The notes: generated from the sequence alone by a model not told the origin. Numbered from the stretch's first letter, positions 47,700 to 59,719 are shown. The stretch is 64,000 nucleotides of DNA from Linnemannia hyalina (GCA_019671135.1 JAHRHY010000022.1:248001-312000); one strand, 5' to 3'. Program-made: numbers and translations.

Positions 47700-50540
47700 G
47701 TGCGAAATGGAGTTTTTGACATGAAAGGGCATGAAAGAGTTGAAAAAACGTCTTAGAAGACAATAATCATCGCATGCACAACAAAAATTATCGCTCGGAT
47801 GTTCTTGTGGGAAGCAGAAAAGGGTTTGCTCACCAGAAACAGAATACCGTCATCCTCGAACCTTGCGCCTTGCTAACAAACGGCCGATTATGTACGATTC
47901 TCCCTTGCAACCCGAGCCCATGGGGCTTGTATGCACCTCTTGCAGCTTCTGTTTGTCAGAGAATAAAAAAAAATTGAAGTTGGACAGAAGAAGTATACTT
48001 TCGTTTGTACTCAACCGCCATGGCATCGCCGAATATTTTCCTTCGTCCCTTCCTTAGCGCAGAAAAGCGAACTTGTTGGTGGGCAGATGGTCCATTTATC
48101 CCGTCGGCGCCATCCTGTACGGCAGGGTTTGGACACAGCACGGATCAAGTCTCATCCGCTCCCTCCCCTCCCTCTTCCCCTCTTTCCTCTCTTTTCCACA
48201 ATTGCTTATGGAGTGCAGCAGAAGAGGAAACGAGGACGAAGAAAGGAGTAAGGTGGCGATGATGTCCAATATATTCGTGTTGTTTGTTCTGTCACAGCCC
48301 GCCTTTCTATCTATGTCAGTTGGTTGCTTGTCGTGCACTCAACTCGCACTGCCTCATCCCGCCTCCTCGCCAAATAAATCCCCCCAACTTATCTGTGTTG
48401 TTATCCTGTCCGATCACGAGTGAAGAGTAGAAAAAAGGAGGGAGATTAGTAGCGATTGCGCTAGTGTCCCCACTGCGGTCTGTTTGCATCGAAAAAAGGC
48501 AGCGTACTACCCTCTTCCTCCTATCCTTGTCATCTGTTTTACCCATCGTCGTGCCTGCCATTAGCATCGGTTTTTGTCTATTTCTCTTTCCCCCCCTTTG
48601 CTACTCCACCATATTAAAAAATAGAACGCGGTCCAGTTGAACCGGAGATTTCTTACACACGTTAGATATATCACTACGCAAGGATGTTTTGCAGAGAGAA
48701 AAGCTCTTCCATGTGTTCTTCATAAGAGACAAAATATCCCCACAATGTACTGCAGTCCACAGTGGGTGTGAGGGAGCGAGTAAGAAGGGTTGTGTTCGTG
48801 GCCGCCGTGCTTGAGCTGGTCATGAATACCTTCCTCCCATTTCAAAAATAGAATAAGGACGACCAACAGTTTACGTTCCACGATGCTACCACGAAGGTTT
48901 CACTTGGGCGTTCTCTTAATTCCTTGCGCTTTTCTACATTGAAGTTTCTGGTGCCTGACGTAGTGTAGCCTGAGCTGGGTAGAGAAACGGCTACCAGCTC
49001 TGGAACTCAGCTCTCCTACTCTTCATTCTCTCGTGCTCGCTTTCTCACTGGACACTTCATGACAACGCGCAGGCTTGAATGATTGGATTGGATAAATCGA
49101 TCTACCCTACTGCTGACCATAAAACAGCAAAAAAAAAGCGAGAGGCAGACTTATTCGCAAAAACGGATAAAAAGGTATTGTGGCAGGCTGGCAGGTGAGT
49201 GAAGGAAGAAGGATGAGGGAAGGAGGGAAGGAAGGGGAATAGAAAGATCTAGTTCTCCTGTTGTCAAGGGACACTCACAAAACCATGCTGCAATGGTAGG
49301 GCAGTGCCAATCAGAAGCAGCCCCTCCTTCGCTTTTTATTTTTTTTATTCTTTCATTATCACTGGTTGTTGAACCAAAAACCAAACCTGCCATTGGCAGT
49401 GCATAGATATCGAATCTAAGGAGAGAAGCGAGCTGAAGGATGTGCAAAGGAAACCCTAATGGTGAGAGAAGGGACAGACAAACGCCGAGGAGGAAGAATG
49501 GTAGGTGTGCAGGAAAAAGACAAATGATGTGAGTCGAGGCACGCATTAAAGAACTAAAAAGGGTATATAGATAGGCCTAGACAGGGTTAAAAGGGAGACA
49601 GAGAGAAAGAGGGATGAAAAGGACAAGAATGAGGCTATCGCGGTCTTTTTTATCCTGCCTGCGCCCATTTGCATCGCACCTGTCTTCACTTTCTGCCTCG
49701 ACCAACCTATGCCCTAGCCCCCACCTCTCTGCTTTCCTGCATTCAAGTGTCAAACATGATATGCCATCCTGGACTGCCTGGACTACCTGGACTGGAGGTA
49801 TGTTTTTCCTCCCTTCCCAGTCCTACCTTCGTCCTTCCAACTGCTCCTCGGCTAACGAAGGGTCAAAAGAATACCGCATTGTCCCCTGTCTCTTTTTTTC
49901 TTTCCTGCATTTGTTCATTCATGGACTTTCCAGGTATACGGTCAGACCCTCGCCGCATCCATCATTGCAGAAGTAGACGAGCACAAGAAAAAAAAAAGGG
50001 CGTACATGAATTCCAAGGATGAAGAGTGAAGAGAAGGGAGAGGCATGCTGAAGAATGGACAAATTTGAGTGGTCGAGGAGATTGTCGACTGACTTTGGGT
50101 GGATGATGGGCAGGTGGACAGAGCGGGGAGGCATGTTTACCCCCCTGTTTTCCTTGGCCCTTTGACCCTAGGAACGCAGACATGAAAGAAGTAGCGTGTG
50201 CACAAACATAAACAAACAAACAAAGAGGTAAAGAATAATTGAGCAATTGAATTAGAGCGTTCACATAGCTGGGGTTCAGAACTGGGTTCAGGGGCGACAA
50301 AAATAGCCCATTCGCAGCGTATACAAAAAAGGGTTGTTCGTTGGTTGTCTGTCTCCAATCGGTCAACTGAGAGAGAAAGAACGAAATCTATTCTTACCCC
50401 TTCAACATCGCCTTTCAGTCAACAGACCCACTTTTTCTTTTGTTCACCGCCGCCTGTTCTTTGCTCTCGCTTCCCTTGCTGACGCTGCAGTGCCCGCACA
50501 CTCCCCTCTCTTGCTTGTGGGCGTAAAAGAATCCTGGAAA
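47700..50540. other. Divergent intergenic region
   Basis: Lies between the leftward RBM-like gene and the rightward KRE9-like gene, so it holds both promoters. A stretch at 48000-48140 is open on both strands with coding-like wording, but no start or splice support was found. No other gene is recognised. Confidence 0.4.
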
Positions 50541-50550
50541 AAGGCACTCC

Positions 50551-50558
50551 TATAAAAA
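50551..50558 (+). promoter_or_regulatory. TATA box (TATAAAAA) of the KRE9-like gene
   Basis: Located 277 bp before the start codon and followed by a CT-rich leader (50580-50800) with no ATG, the usual arrangement for highly expressed genes in this window. Confidence 0.65.
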
Positions 50559-50827
50559 GACAACCATTCCCCCCTTCGGCTTTCTTCCTTATCCTTCACT
50601 TTTCACTTTTGAACTTTTCTCTTTTACTCGCATCACTGTATCTCTCTCGCCCTCTGTATCATACTTTCTCCATTGACCCTCTCTTCCTCACTTCACCGCC
50701 ACCAGCACTCGACCGTATAATCTCCACTCTCTCTCTTTCGCTCCATTTCCTCTTCTCTCTTTCTCTTTCTCTTTCTCGACAACAGCAACAACCAACAAAG
50801 AAGCCAACGCACAACACAAAATCAACA

Positions 50828-51739
50828 ATGGCTCGCTCAATAACCACACTCGCATTCATCCTCCTCCTCGCCATCCTCTCAACCCTCACACACGCCCTCC
50901 CAACCCCACAACGCCCCGCTCCACCCTCAAATCCCTTCCGCTTCGAGGTCTCCTCCCCCCAGACAGACACCCTCTGGCTGGTCGACTCTCTCCCAACCGT
51001 CCACTGGGACACTGTTCACATGCCTGAGGGCTCAACCATGGATATCGCCCTCCTTCACCACGAAAAGAAAGAGTCCATCCTCCTCCGTCGCTATGTCCCC
51101 ACTCGCCTCGGCTCGACCCAGGTCAATCTGCGCCCCGAGATTGTCCCTGGAACTTACTCGCTCCTCTTGACCGTCTTCCAGGGTCGTACTTCGATCGTCA
51201 TCGGACGCTCGCTTGTTCAGAGCATTATCCTTGTTGAGGAGGAGAGTTCTGATGCCGAGGCCCAGATGGCTCTCTCTTCCATTGTTAACGAGCAGCAGCC
51301 TCAAGATCAGGACGAGGTTGTTCAGGAGCAGCAGCCACAGACGGTTCGCAAGCCCGAGACCAGCGACCTCATCTTCAAGCGCAAGAACCAGCACGCTATC
51401 CTCGAGACCGAATCCGTCGAATTGACCCACCAGCCCCTCCGTGGCACCTTGGTCCTCCGCGCTCCCTACACCGTCGGATGGTCAATCCCCAAGGCCCTCG
51501 AGACTGCCCGTCGTGCCCGTGTTAACATCCTCTTGGTCTCCATGAAGACCCAGGAGGTCGTACGTGTCCTTGCTGCCAATGTCGACGCCAAGGCCGGCTT
51601 CATGTATGTCTGTTTGCCTGAGGACACTCCTCTGGGCAACTACCAGATCAAAGTCGAGATCATTGGCAAGGGCCGCAAGTTCTCTGGATACACCAACCCG
51701 TTCCACACCAGCTTGCCTGCCTTCTCTTCCCGCGCATAA
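50828..51739 (+). CDS. Secreted KRE9/KNH1-like cell-wall protein
   Basis: Intronless, 303 aa. The signal peptide is residues 1 to about 23 (MARSITTLAFILLLAILSTL, cut near THALP). Residues 35-115 match the KRE9/KNH1-type N-terminal domain: FEVSSPQTDTLWLVDSLPTVHWDT, then HMPEGSTMDIALLH, and a PGTYSLLLTVFQG strand. A second, similar unit spans about 205-300 (LRGTLVLRAPYTVGWSIPK, RVNILLVSMK, LPEDTPLGNYQIKVEIIGKG), joined by a Gln/Glu-rich linker. There is no C-terminal hydrophobic GPI signal, so it is probably soluble or wall-associated. Yeast Kre9 takes part in beta-1,6-glucan assembly; a wall or surface role is inferred. Strongly biased codon use and the TATA/CT leader point to high expression. 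The start is the only ATG after the leader and gives a clean signal peptide. Confidence 0.88.
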   Translation: MARSITTLAFILLLAILSTLTHALPTPQRPAPPSNPFRFEVSSPQTDTLWLVDSLPTVHWDTVHMPEGSTMDIALLHHEKKESILLRRYVPTRLGSTQVNLRPEIVPGTYSLLLTVFQGRTSIVIGRSLVQSIILVEEESSDAEAQMALSSIVNEQQPQDQDEVVQEQQPQTVRKPETSDLIFKRKNQHAILETESVELTHQPLRGTLVLRAPYTVGWSIPKALETARRARVNILLVSMKTQEVVRVLAANVDAKAGFMYVCLPEDTPLGNYQIKVEIIGKGRKFSGYTNPFHTSLPAFSSRA

Positions 51740-54170
51740 ATAGGAGGATGAACAAGAACTCAAGTGACCTTCCCCAATTACCCCTCTCCTGTACTATAGC
51801 ATCATCTACTCCTTTATCTCGATCCCATCTACTTTTGACATATCCACCTTTGTAACATAGTTATTCCCCTTTTTTTACTTCTTCACATCATCATCCTACA
51901 ACCATGTACAACAGAAACAACTACAATAAACCAAAAACAAAGCTAGAAACATAGCAACCGCTTTACTGTCCTGATCTGCTCTTTTGTCCGTTTGTTGGTT
52001 CTGTTATGGATGATCTTCACTGCGGTTGTTTACCTGGCTTGTCGTCTCTAGAATGGAAGTAAAACGACACCGCCCATCCTCCGCGGTTGTTACTTTCAAT
52101 TGGATATAGCCAACCCTGGCGAAGAAGGGCACAGTTAAGCCGACAGTAACACTATTATCGTCATCACTGGCGCAGCCATCATCCGGCCAAACCGAAGTGG
52201 CAAACTCAAAAGGCACACGGCGTGTACATGTGTGCCTTGCGTGCGTTTTTTGTTCTTGTATTCCCATCAACTGTACTCATCGGCTATACAACCACGAGTC
52301 ATCACAAAATACAGTTTTTCCTGTCCATCAACACCCACGCCTCTCTTTTCGATCACATACAGGCGGTCGACTCTTCGCTCTTTGGCCTGGACTGAGCACC
52401 CACCACTTCCGCCTTGTCCATCGACTACGCCTCTGTATCCGTTTCTGCTCTCTCAATGTCCTCAAGTCCGTTATCGTTATTTTTTGTGCTCTTAACCCTT
52501 TGCCACCCTGCTCTCTTGGCCCTTTGCCCTGCCACACGGACAAGTGAGCCTTGCTCTATTCATTTCATTTTTTTTGCTCCTCTCTACTCTAGGTCGCCGT
52601 TGTGTCAGCGGAGTATCCCCCTCTCATCTATATCAGATCCAATGCATATTCTTGAATACCAGAGGAGGAAGATAGGTACTAGGCCTTCATTCTTTCCCCC
52701 TGGTCTCCCAAAATCATGTTTGACATTTCCGTTGGCATAAGATCGGAGCCCCCCCCCCCAATCCCCCGTTCCTGAATTTGTCCGTTGGCGGCCTACCTCA
52801 AACCCCAATACACACTTTTCACCCCTGAACCCCTTGGCGCCTCTATTGTCAATTTTAAGAGAAGGGTACGTCCCTGTATGGTATGGGTCAATACATGGCT
52901 ACAATACAACACCTCATAACGTATCGGATACCCTAAAACCCGCATTGGAGCCCCATCCCCCCCCCTTGATTTCTCTTCATAACGCCCTTCAGCTGAATGA
53001 ATGTATGTATCTCTCATCATCCTCGCTTATTTCTCCTGTCCATATTTGTTAATATATCGAAGAGCAATCGAAATCCTCTATCTTCATAAGCGAAGAGACG
53101 ACGAGAGTGGACGAGGGAGTCCATCTAATAAAAACTCTTCCTTCCATCTCCCCAAAGAGGTCCAATGGTCGAGCCATTCCTTTATTTTACCCGGTTGTAT
53201 TTATGTTACCGCTATTTATTTGTGCTTGCTTGTTTGTTTGTTTTGTTTGTGTTTGTCCACCAGATGTCAACTCTCCCTTTTTGTAAGAGAAAAATTTAAT
53301 AAGGAATAAGCTCACAACGACGAATCACGGCAAGAAAGACAGAGAGGTGAATGAAGATGGGGTCTACATGAAAGGTACAAGTGGGAACACCCCGTCATTC
53401 TAGGCCCTAGGTTTCAAATATTTGAGTCTTTCGGATAGTACACCTAGGCAAGAACGTTAGACATGAAGGACGTCGAGAAAATGAACGCGTAACAAATTCT
53501 GGTCTGCTAGAAGGAAGTATCAATCCTTCTACAGCAGTTCTCACTCGCACCACTATCGGTAATCTAAAGAGCGATCTGCTACAATGCTATAGATCGACGA
53601 TTGTTTACTTTTGTGGGCATCATGCCCTTTTCTGATTTATTTATTCGAGAAAGAAAAGGTGGTAAGGTAGCAAATTAGCGAGAAAAATGAGCAAGCAAAG
53701 ACTAGGCGTAGTGTACAGTAGAAGAATAATAAGCAAAATGTAGATTTGTTGTGATGATATAAAGGAAGAAAAAGCAAAGAGCAAAGATGAGGCCAGCAGT
53801 TGGGTTGGGAAATATACGATGGGTGAAAGGTAGAAAAATATACAAGTAGAATAGATCAGGAGGCACAAGGGAACAACACACTTATGTGCGAACTCAACTG
53901 ACTAGAGAAAATCAATGCCTCGCTGTGCGGAGCAGATAAGAAGGGGAAAAAAAACTCGGTATGAAAGTGGTGAAGTCAAAGAAACAAAAGATGTATTATA
54001 CAAAGGCGGGTCGCCAGTTAGTGAATGAAACAAATACAAAAAGTAAACAATTAGAAATGAAATAACAGAGCAAAAAAGAGTAAGGGAGGGCGAGAAGAGG
54101 ATGAAAGAGGATGGAAGAGGCGTAGCAATGGGTTGATATCCGGATATGACGCCGATGTGAGTTCCTGGCC
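51740..54170. other. Convergent intergenic region
   Basis: Lies between the 3' ends of the KRE9-like and F-box genes. AT-rich sequence at 51780-51960 probably holds the polyadenylation site of the former. A possible coding fragment lies at 52004-52230 on the minus strand; nothing else was recognised. Confidence 0.4.
52004..52230 (-). pseudogene. Possible gene fragment, unassigned
   Basis: The minus-strand frame reads like an extracellular beta-strand protein (PFEFATSVWPDDGCASDDDN, then SVTVGLTVPFFARVGYIQLK and VTTAEDGRCRFTSILETTSQ) and ends at a TAA before 52004, with a donor-like GTAAAC after TTSQ. No upstream exon or start was found. It could be a relic or one exon of an unrecognised gene. 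Confidence 0.18.
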
Positions 54171-54175
54171 GTCTT

Positions 54176-55807
54176 CTAACCGAGCCTCTTGCGATATTTC
54201 GCCTCGGTAATAATGACCTCCGAGAGATTGGGGAGGTCCTTGATGTGATTCAGCAGGGCGACGTCGAAGTGAGGGGAGAGTGGCGTGTCGCCCTGCTTGG
54301 GGACATCCTCCACACACCGGGTGTTGCAGCAGTCGTCGTTTCGGAATTGGATCTCCTGTCTCCAGCTGCTAGGAACGGGAACTTGTGGGAGGCCATTGTA
54401 CCGGGTTCGAGGGGAGACACCGCGGACATGTAGCTTGCGCAGGTTGGGCAAGTTCCAGGGCTTATTGAGCATCATCCCCTTGAAGACTTTGTCTGTTGCA
54501 TGGTTGTGGTACGAGAACTCTCTGAGCTCAGTACACTTTCGAAGGATCGACAGGATACATGTCAACCTACGCTTGCCCTTGGTTCCCCTTCGTCCAAAAT
54601 CGAGCTCCAGTCTCGTCAGTTTATCGGCGTGTGCGTTGATTGCAGCTGCCATCTGGAGGTCCAGCTGACCAGTGTGGAGAGTTAGCTCCTCGACCGTGTG
54701 CGGCATCCCGTCAATCATCTCCAGAGTCCATGGCTGTCGAGTGCTTTCCAGCGTGAGTCGACGGAGTTTGCGGCAGTTATCTCTGACCAGTGTAGCGACT
54801 TTGCCACCGTCTGCCTTCTTCGAGTAGCAGATCTCGAGTTGCTCCAGGTGTGGACAGGCCTCGAGGATGGCCTTCTGGAAGGGGAGTAACAGGAGGTTGT
54901 CTTGGAGAACAAGGTGGGTGACCGAGAGAGTGCCAATGTTCCTGGCGTCAGGCAGCTCGGCGTTGACGAGCTCGGCCCGTCTACGCTTCTTGGAGCTGCC
55001 TCCACCATTTTCGTCGCTCTTGCGCTTCTTGGATCCTCCACTAGTGGCTTCTCCATTGCTGATGGGAGCGTCGTTGTTGGTGACTGAGGGGTGGTTACCG
55101 GTTGCTGTCGTCATCATGCCCGGAGTCGGATCCTCTGCCTCAGTGATGTTGTCCTGGTTCTCGTCGCTCTTGTGGTCGAGGAACTCGCACTGCTGGGCGA
55201 TGGTGAGTTTGCGGAGGTGAGGCTTATTCGAGATGATACGCTTCCAGTCCGAGGCCGTAAACTTGAACCGTGTCAACTCGAGGGACTTGAGATGGACTTG
55301 CCTCTCAACAAAGATCATCAAGAAGGGATGCATGCGCTCACACGTCCCCGAGAGCTTAAGCTCTCCCAGATTATGGTTCGTGGGTCCGAGGAGTTTCTTG
55401 ACAGGGAACACGGCGTCGTGGATCGCCAACTTCTCGATATGCGCGTGCCCCTGGAGTGCGTCCCAGAGTGGTGCATGCTTCTTATGTTTCTTGTCGAAGA
55501 GGGAGAGGTTGCGGACGAGATGGATGTTCCTGTGGAGGACGTCGAGAGGGACAATGTTTTCCATGATGGCAAGGTCGTACGTCTGCCATAGAACCGAGGT
55601 AAAAACCTGGTGCCAGGTCTTGCAGACGGTAGCTGCTCGGAGGAGAGGTTTGGGATCCCAGATATCAACAGTGTGGTAGTATCTACCATTGTCGCGAACG
55701 TCGAAAAGAGGGAGGTAGGAGGCAATGAGCATCAGGATCTCCGGGATCATCAGCTTGTGCTCCTTGTTCTTGTTCTCGTTCATCTTGGCGATCTGCTTGA
55801 CGGCCAT
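54176..55807 (-). CDS. F-box protein with leucine-rich-repeat-like region
   Basis: Probable substrate adaptor of an SCF ubiquitin ligase. 543 aa in one coding exon. The N-terminal F-box-like segment (about 17-75) has LMIPEILMLIASYLPLFDVR and later RAATVCKTWHQVFTSVLWQT. Irregular LRR-like repeats follow (HIEKLAIHDAVF; NLGELKLSG; HLKSLELTRFKF; HLRKLTIAQQCEF; HLEQLEICYS; KLTRLELDFGRR; NLRKLHVRGVSP). An insert near residues 240-290 is low-complexity and carries two basic clusters (KKRKSDE, KKRRRAE) that could be a nuclear localisation signal. The open frame continues upstream of 55807, but the ATG chosen follows a splice acceptor (GGCTGTAG) and CAACAACA leader sequence, so the upstream part is probably 5'UTR and intron. 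A TATA box lies 520 bp upstream. Substrate unknown. Confidence 0.8.
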   Translation of the reverse strand: MAVKQIAKMNENKNKEHKLMIPEILMLIASYLPLFDVRDNGRYYHTVDIWDPKPLLRAATVCKTWHQVFTSVLWQTYDLAIMENIVPLDVLHRNIHLVRNLSLFDKKHKKHAPLWDALQGHAHIEKLAIHDAVFPVKKLLGPTNHNLGELKLSGTCERMHPFLMIFVERQVHLKSLELTRFKFTASDWKRIISNKPHLRKLTIAQQCEFLDHKSDENQDNITEAEDPTPGMMTTATGNHPSVTNNDAPISNGEATSGGSKKRKSDENGGGSSKKRRRAELVNAELPDARNIGTLSVTHLVLQDNLLLLPFQKAILEACPHLEQLEICYSKKADGGKVATLVRDNCRKLRRLTLESTRQPWTLEMIDGMPHTVEELTLHTGQLDLQMAAAINAHADKLTRLELDFGRRGTKGKRRLTCILSILRKCTELREFSYHNHATDKVFKGMMLNKPWNLPNLRKLHVRGVSPRTRYNGLPQVPVPSSWRQEIQFRNDDCCNTRCVEDVPKQGDTPLSPHFDVALLNHIKDLPNLSEVIITEAKYRKRLG

Positions 55808-56325
55808 GTTGTTGTTGTTGGTGGTGTTATCCACTGTCGTCCTACAGCCAGACAAAAAACAAACAAGGGTTGTTAATTTAAGGAATGTTTGTTTGTTTAC
55901 GTCTTTCTGGTAGCGCGTGGATACGCGTGAATCAAAAGCAAAAGAATGAGTTTGTTCTTCATGTAAACAAAACAAGGGTGTGGCACTAACTCTGTCGGCA
56001 CAGCAAGATACGTTGGCGAATACGGAGCCATGGTGAAGAAAAAAAAGGCGAATGAGGCACTTGGTGATGAGGGTGATGTATGTGTGTGTTGTGTTGGTTG
56101 CTGATTCCTTGTGAAGTAAGTTTTGGTGGCGTAAAGCTGAATGAGTGTTTTTGTGGCTGTTGTCTGTTGATTGCAAAAGCAAGTGCAGGTGAGGAAGAAT
56201 GAGTGTCTGGGGGAAGAGGGACAGAGATGTAGTAGAATCAGCAGTAGGGCGAAGAGAGAGTGAAGAGGAAAGAAAGAAGAAAGAAGAAAGAAGAAAGAAG
56301 AAGTGGAAGTAGGGGACGCGCTGGC

Positions 56326-56333
56326 TTTTTATA
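56326..56333 (-). promoter_or_regulatory. TATA box (TATAAAAA) of the F-box gene
   Basis: Minus-strand TATAAAAA followed by a CT-rich tract (reading from 56310 down to 56230), matching the other promoters in the window. It implies a 5'UTR of about 500 nt, partly intronic. Confidence 0.55.
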
Positions 56334-56685
56334 CTCCGCGCAAGACCTCCCTTCTTAATTGAACATGCAATTACAGATACCTATCATCCTCAACGCTCCC
56401 TTTCAAAAAAAGTGGGCCAAAGCGCGCTTAATGGTGTATGAATTGGAAGGTTCCGCTTGTCCGTCATGTTCACTACCACCCGCTTGTGGCGAGGTTCTTA
56501 TTATTTTCTTCCTTCTTCCCCTTCTTCCTTCCTCATCTCTCCATCTTCACCCAGTCTCACGTCCTCCTCTTCCCCTCATTCCTACATTCACTCCTTCCCA
56601 TCAGCAGTAGAGCAGCATCACCCTCCATCACAACACACCTCTCACGCCACATCTTTCCTCTCGCCACCCGTTACGCACTAACACA

Positions 56686-58230
56686 ATGTTACAAGAGGAT
56701 AATCCTCAGGGGCGCGTCCAAGCAATTCGCTCTGTCGATAAGAGCATCCGACCCAACGCCGTTACCCCCGCCACACCCGACGAGATATACCATGTCGACA
56801 CTCACCCCGACCCTGAGACGCAGAAGGAGATTGTTCTCTGAGACAATATCCTCCAGGCTTTTGATAACGCAGTGTAAGTTCGACATAGAACGAGAGTGGT
56901 GCTGTATCTAAAGAAGAAGGACTTTACGGTGTATGTACAAAATGTAAGTATTTTTGTAGTGCTTTTGATGCGTTAGTGTATATGCCCGGATGAAAGATAA
57001 AAAAAATACTCACGTTTTTCTTTTTGGCAATGACCCTAGTCTTCTACCCCGCAGGACTGCCGCCACACCGAATACCGTTCTGGATGTAGCTGTGGATGGC
57101 CCATTGGTTGGCATAGAGGTCGCCTCCCCCAGGTCCAACAACTATCATTGCAACCGGCGCCACCGCAGGACGGAGACAGCGCGATAAAGGTCGAGACTGC
57201 CTCCCTGAACACCACCCCAACACCCACTGCCCCTTCTAGCGCAACCTCCGCTTCCCTAAAAACCCAGTCTATGGTCTTGTAGAGACGACGATGGAAAACT
57301 ACACTCACATCGACAGACCCCTTGCGTTCCCGTCAGCTCGAGATCCGCATGCAGCGTTGTACGATCGAACATCAGTCGTCAAGGATCTTCCAACCACTCC
57401 TCGTCCTGACAGCGACAAAGTGATCTCAACTACACGACCTAAAATTGCAACAACCGATGTACCCGTGGAGATGGATGTAGCCCAGACGGGCATCAATGCC
57501 AGCCTGCGGACAAGAACGCTCAGGTCGCGCTTGGTGACATGTATAAGGATGGCATGGGGGTCTGTAAGACTATCAGGCCGCCATGGGTGGTATCTCAAGG
57601 CTGTCCAGTAAGGAGACGCGGCTAGACAGCAGAGAGTAGGTGGCCTCTACGATGAAGGGTTCAATGTCTCGCAGAACCACTTAATAGCCATGGAATGGTA
57701 CCTCAAGGCTGCCGAGCAAGGATACGCTGAAGCTCAACACAGCATCGGAGTTCTCTGCAACCTTGATCGCGGTGTTCCCCAAGACTACTCACAGGAGATG
57801 GGTTGGATCCTCAAAGTCACCCATCAAGGACATGCAGGATCGCAGTACGACATTAGCGAATTGTACTACTTTGGTCAAGGTGTCCGGCAGGACTACGCAC
57901 AAGCAATGGACTGGTACCTCAATGCAGCCGAGCAAGGATATGTCGCCTCTCAGCACGGCATCGGGTTTCTACATAAGTATGGTCAAGGCATTCCTCTGGA
58001 CAACAAGCAAGCGATGAACTAACTCCACAAGGCCGCCCAGCGTGAACTTGCCATATCTCAATGCAGCATCGGCCTTCTCTACAAAACGGCCAAGGTGTTT
58101 CCTAGGACAATACAAAGGCCACAGAATGGTTCTCTAAGGCTGCCGACCGAGGACATGAGGGCGCCAAGAGAGGATTGGAAGTCTTGAACAAAATGAATCG
58201 TTGCGCAATAATGGTACGTGTATTATTATT
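56686..58230 (+). pseudogene. Sel1-repeat (SLR/HCP-like) protein pseudogene
   Basis: Remnant of a secretory- or signalling-type Sel1-repeat scaffold protein. It opens at 56686 (MLQEDNPQGRVQAIRSVD) but meets TGA at 56839 where a Trp codon (TGG) would fit. A GTAAGT donor at 56874 follows. A second conserved block (AATPNTVLDVAVDGPLVGIE) is at about 57057-57120. The third part (ENYTHID onward, 57293) leads into Sel1 repeats such as WYLKAAEQGYAEAQHSIGVL and AMDWYLNAAEQGYVASQHGI, each about 36 residues. Breaks seen: the TGA at 56839; frame changes near 57140, 57515 and 57580; TAA at 57609 (probably once CAA) and TAA at 58020; and another frame change near 58095. The repeats themselves are well kept, so decay looks recent. 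Sel1 repeats fold as paired helices and bind proteins. Its 3' end abuts the inverted M13 pseudogene. Confidence 0.82.
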
Positions 58231-58299
58231 TTCATCGACATGTACTTCAAATGCTCTTCCTCTTTTGTTTCTTTCTCCTCCTTTGATACCAACCAGCAT

Positions 58300-58912
58300 C
58301 TACAACACCTCATACTTCTTGTTAGGGTTCATAATCGCACCCGCCTTACACTTGAACGCTCTCGCGATATCGGACGAGTTCTGGGCGGCGCCGTTGATTC
58401 GCCATTTAGGAGACGAATGGCTGTTGTGGTTGACGAGGTCTACAGGTGACCCTGGTGTCATATTGGTGCACCGGAGACGACCGTATGCGATGAAGAAGAG
58501 TTGTTCCGGGGTATATTTGTCCAGGCCTGGGAGTTTGACGTCGGTGATTCTGTAGGGTGTCAGAGGAGAAGGTATTGGTGGTGATGGCTGGTTGGGATGA
58601 GTGGAAAAATGGGGATTGGTTAGATTACATTATGCATTTTTTTGTAGGAGATGGCGCAAAATATAAAAGAGGGAGTAAAAAAGGCTGCTTGTTCACCTTT
58701 GGATCAGACTGGAAACGACTGCCAGCTGCGGAAGGCCATCTTGGTACTGGCGTTATCAGCAAGATTCTCGGGGAGGGTCATCTCTGCGTTCACTTTGAAT
58801 CTTCGTTCTTGGGTTTCTTGATGGCGTAATTGTTATACTGGTCCACAAAGCATTTGGTATTTCCTTCGAATGCCTACGATGTCGCGTTTCTCCGTCTCTA
58901 AAATGGATATGA
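58300..58912 (-). pseudogene. M13 peptidase pseudogene, 3' part only
   Basis: The minus strand carries the last two exons of a neprilysin-family gene, closely resembling the intact gene at 59896-62799 but inverted. The terminal exon (about 58560 down to 58300) reads KLPGLDKYTPEQLFFIAYGR and ends AFKCKAG...NPNKKYEVL then stop, replacing the usual C-terminal CxxW. The exon before it (58912 to about 58690) contains KCFVDQYNNYAIKKPKNEDS, then after a frame change EMTLPENLADNAS and AFRSWQS, then another frame change. A TAG lies near its start. The zinc-binding HExxH exon is absent. It is a non-functional relic of a local duplication. Confidence 0.82.
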
Positions 58913-59719
58913 TGAGAGGATGCGTGGGTGTATTTTAAATTTAGCATAGCTCACTCACGGTCTATCCGACAAAAGAGCGAAATAAAATGATAAGCCCTCG
59001 GTAGCAATGAGGCGGTGCCTGGCAGAGATTGAACGAGACTAGCCCAACCCTTTGATCGACAAGAAAAAAATGTTTGATCTTTTGCAGACTTCCGTACAAA
59101 AAATTAAGGTTTCCCGTCCCACATAAACGCCTCTTCCCTCTTTTTTTCTTCGAATGCACACCCAGCCCATGACCTTGTCATTCTGTACTATCCCACCTTC
59201 GACATAAAATACTATCTCGAGGCTGAGTCAGATGGAATTTTCTTTCGGATCTTTGTAGTTGTACAGTGGTAGCCAATTGACCGCTAAGCCCGAGTAGGTT
59301 TCTTAATCCACCCTATCTCTATCCATTTTCCACCATGTCAGATATCTGAGAGTAAAAAAAAAGAGTGGACGAAGTGTATGCTTAGGCTTTAGCACATTAC
59401 CAAGCTTGTGCGTAGGGGGAAGCTTTGATGATGACAAAAATAGAACGCTGCCTTTTTTGTTTTGTATGTTCGCTCCTCGGGTTCCACCGATGATACTTTA
59501 CTAACACCTCGTGGAGACAGTTTTTACCAAGGGCTGGATTCGATACCGAAGACATAAACGAGGCGGGCGTTGAATTCAAAAGACCCTATTCCATTTCCGT
59601 TGAGGGACGGGGCTAGGTGTGAGTGTGTTCGTGGAAGGAGGACAAATCTGATTGGCCAATTGCTACCGCGCGCCATAGGCTGTGCCATCGTCCTTGTTCA
59701 CATTCCTGTTTCTGCTTTG

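Noticed and set aside
48005..48262. Frames open on both strands with protein-like wording
   Set aside because: No start context, splice sites or family; the two strands cannot both be coding.
58175..58555. Plus-strand 126-codon frame downstream of the Sel1 pseudogene
   Set aside because: Its second half is the antisense of the M13 pseudogene's last exon.
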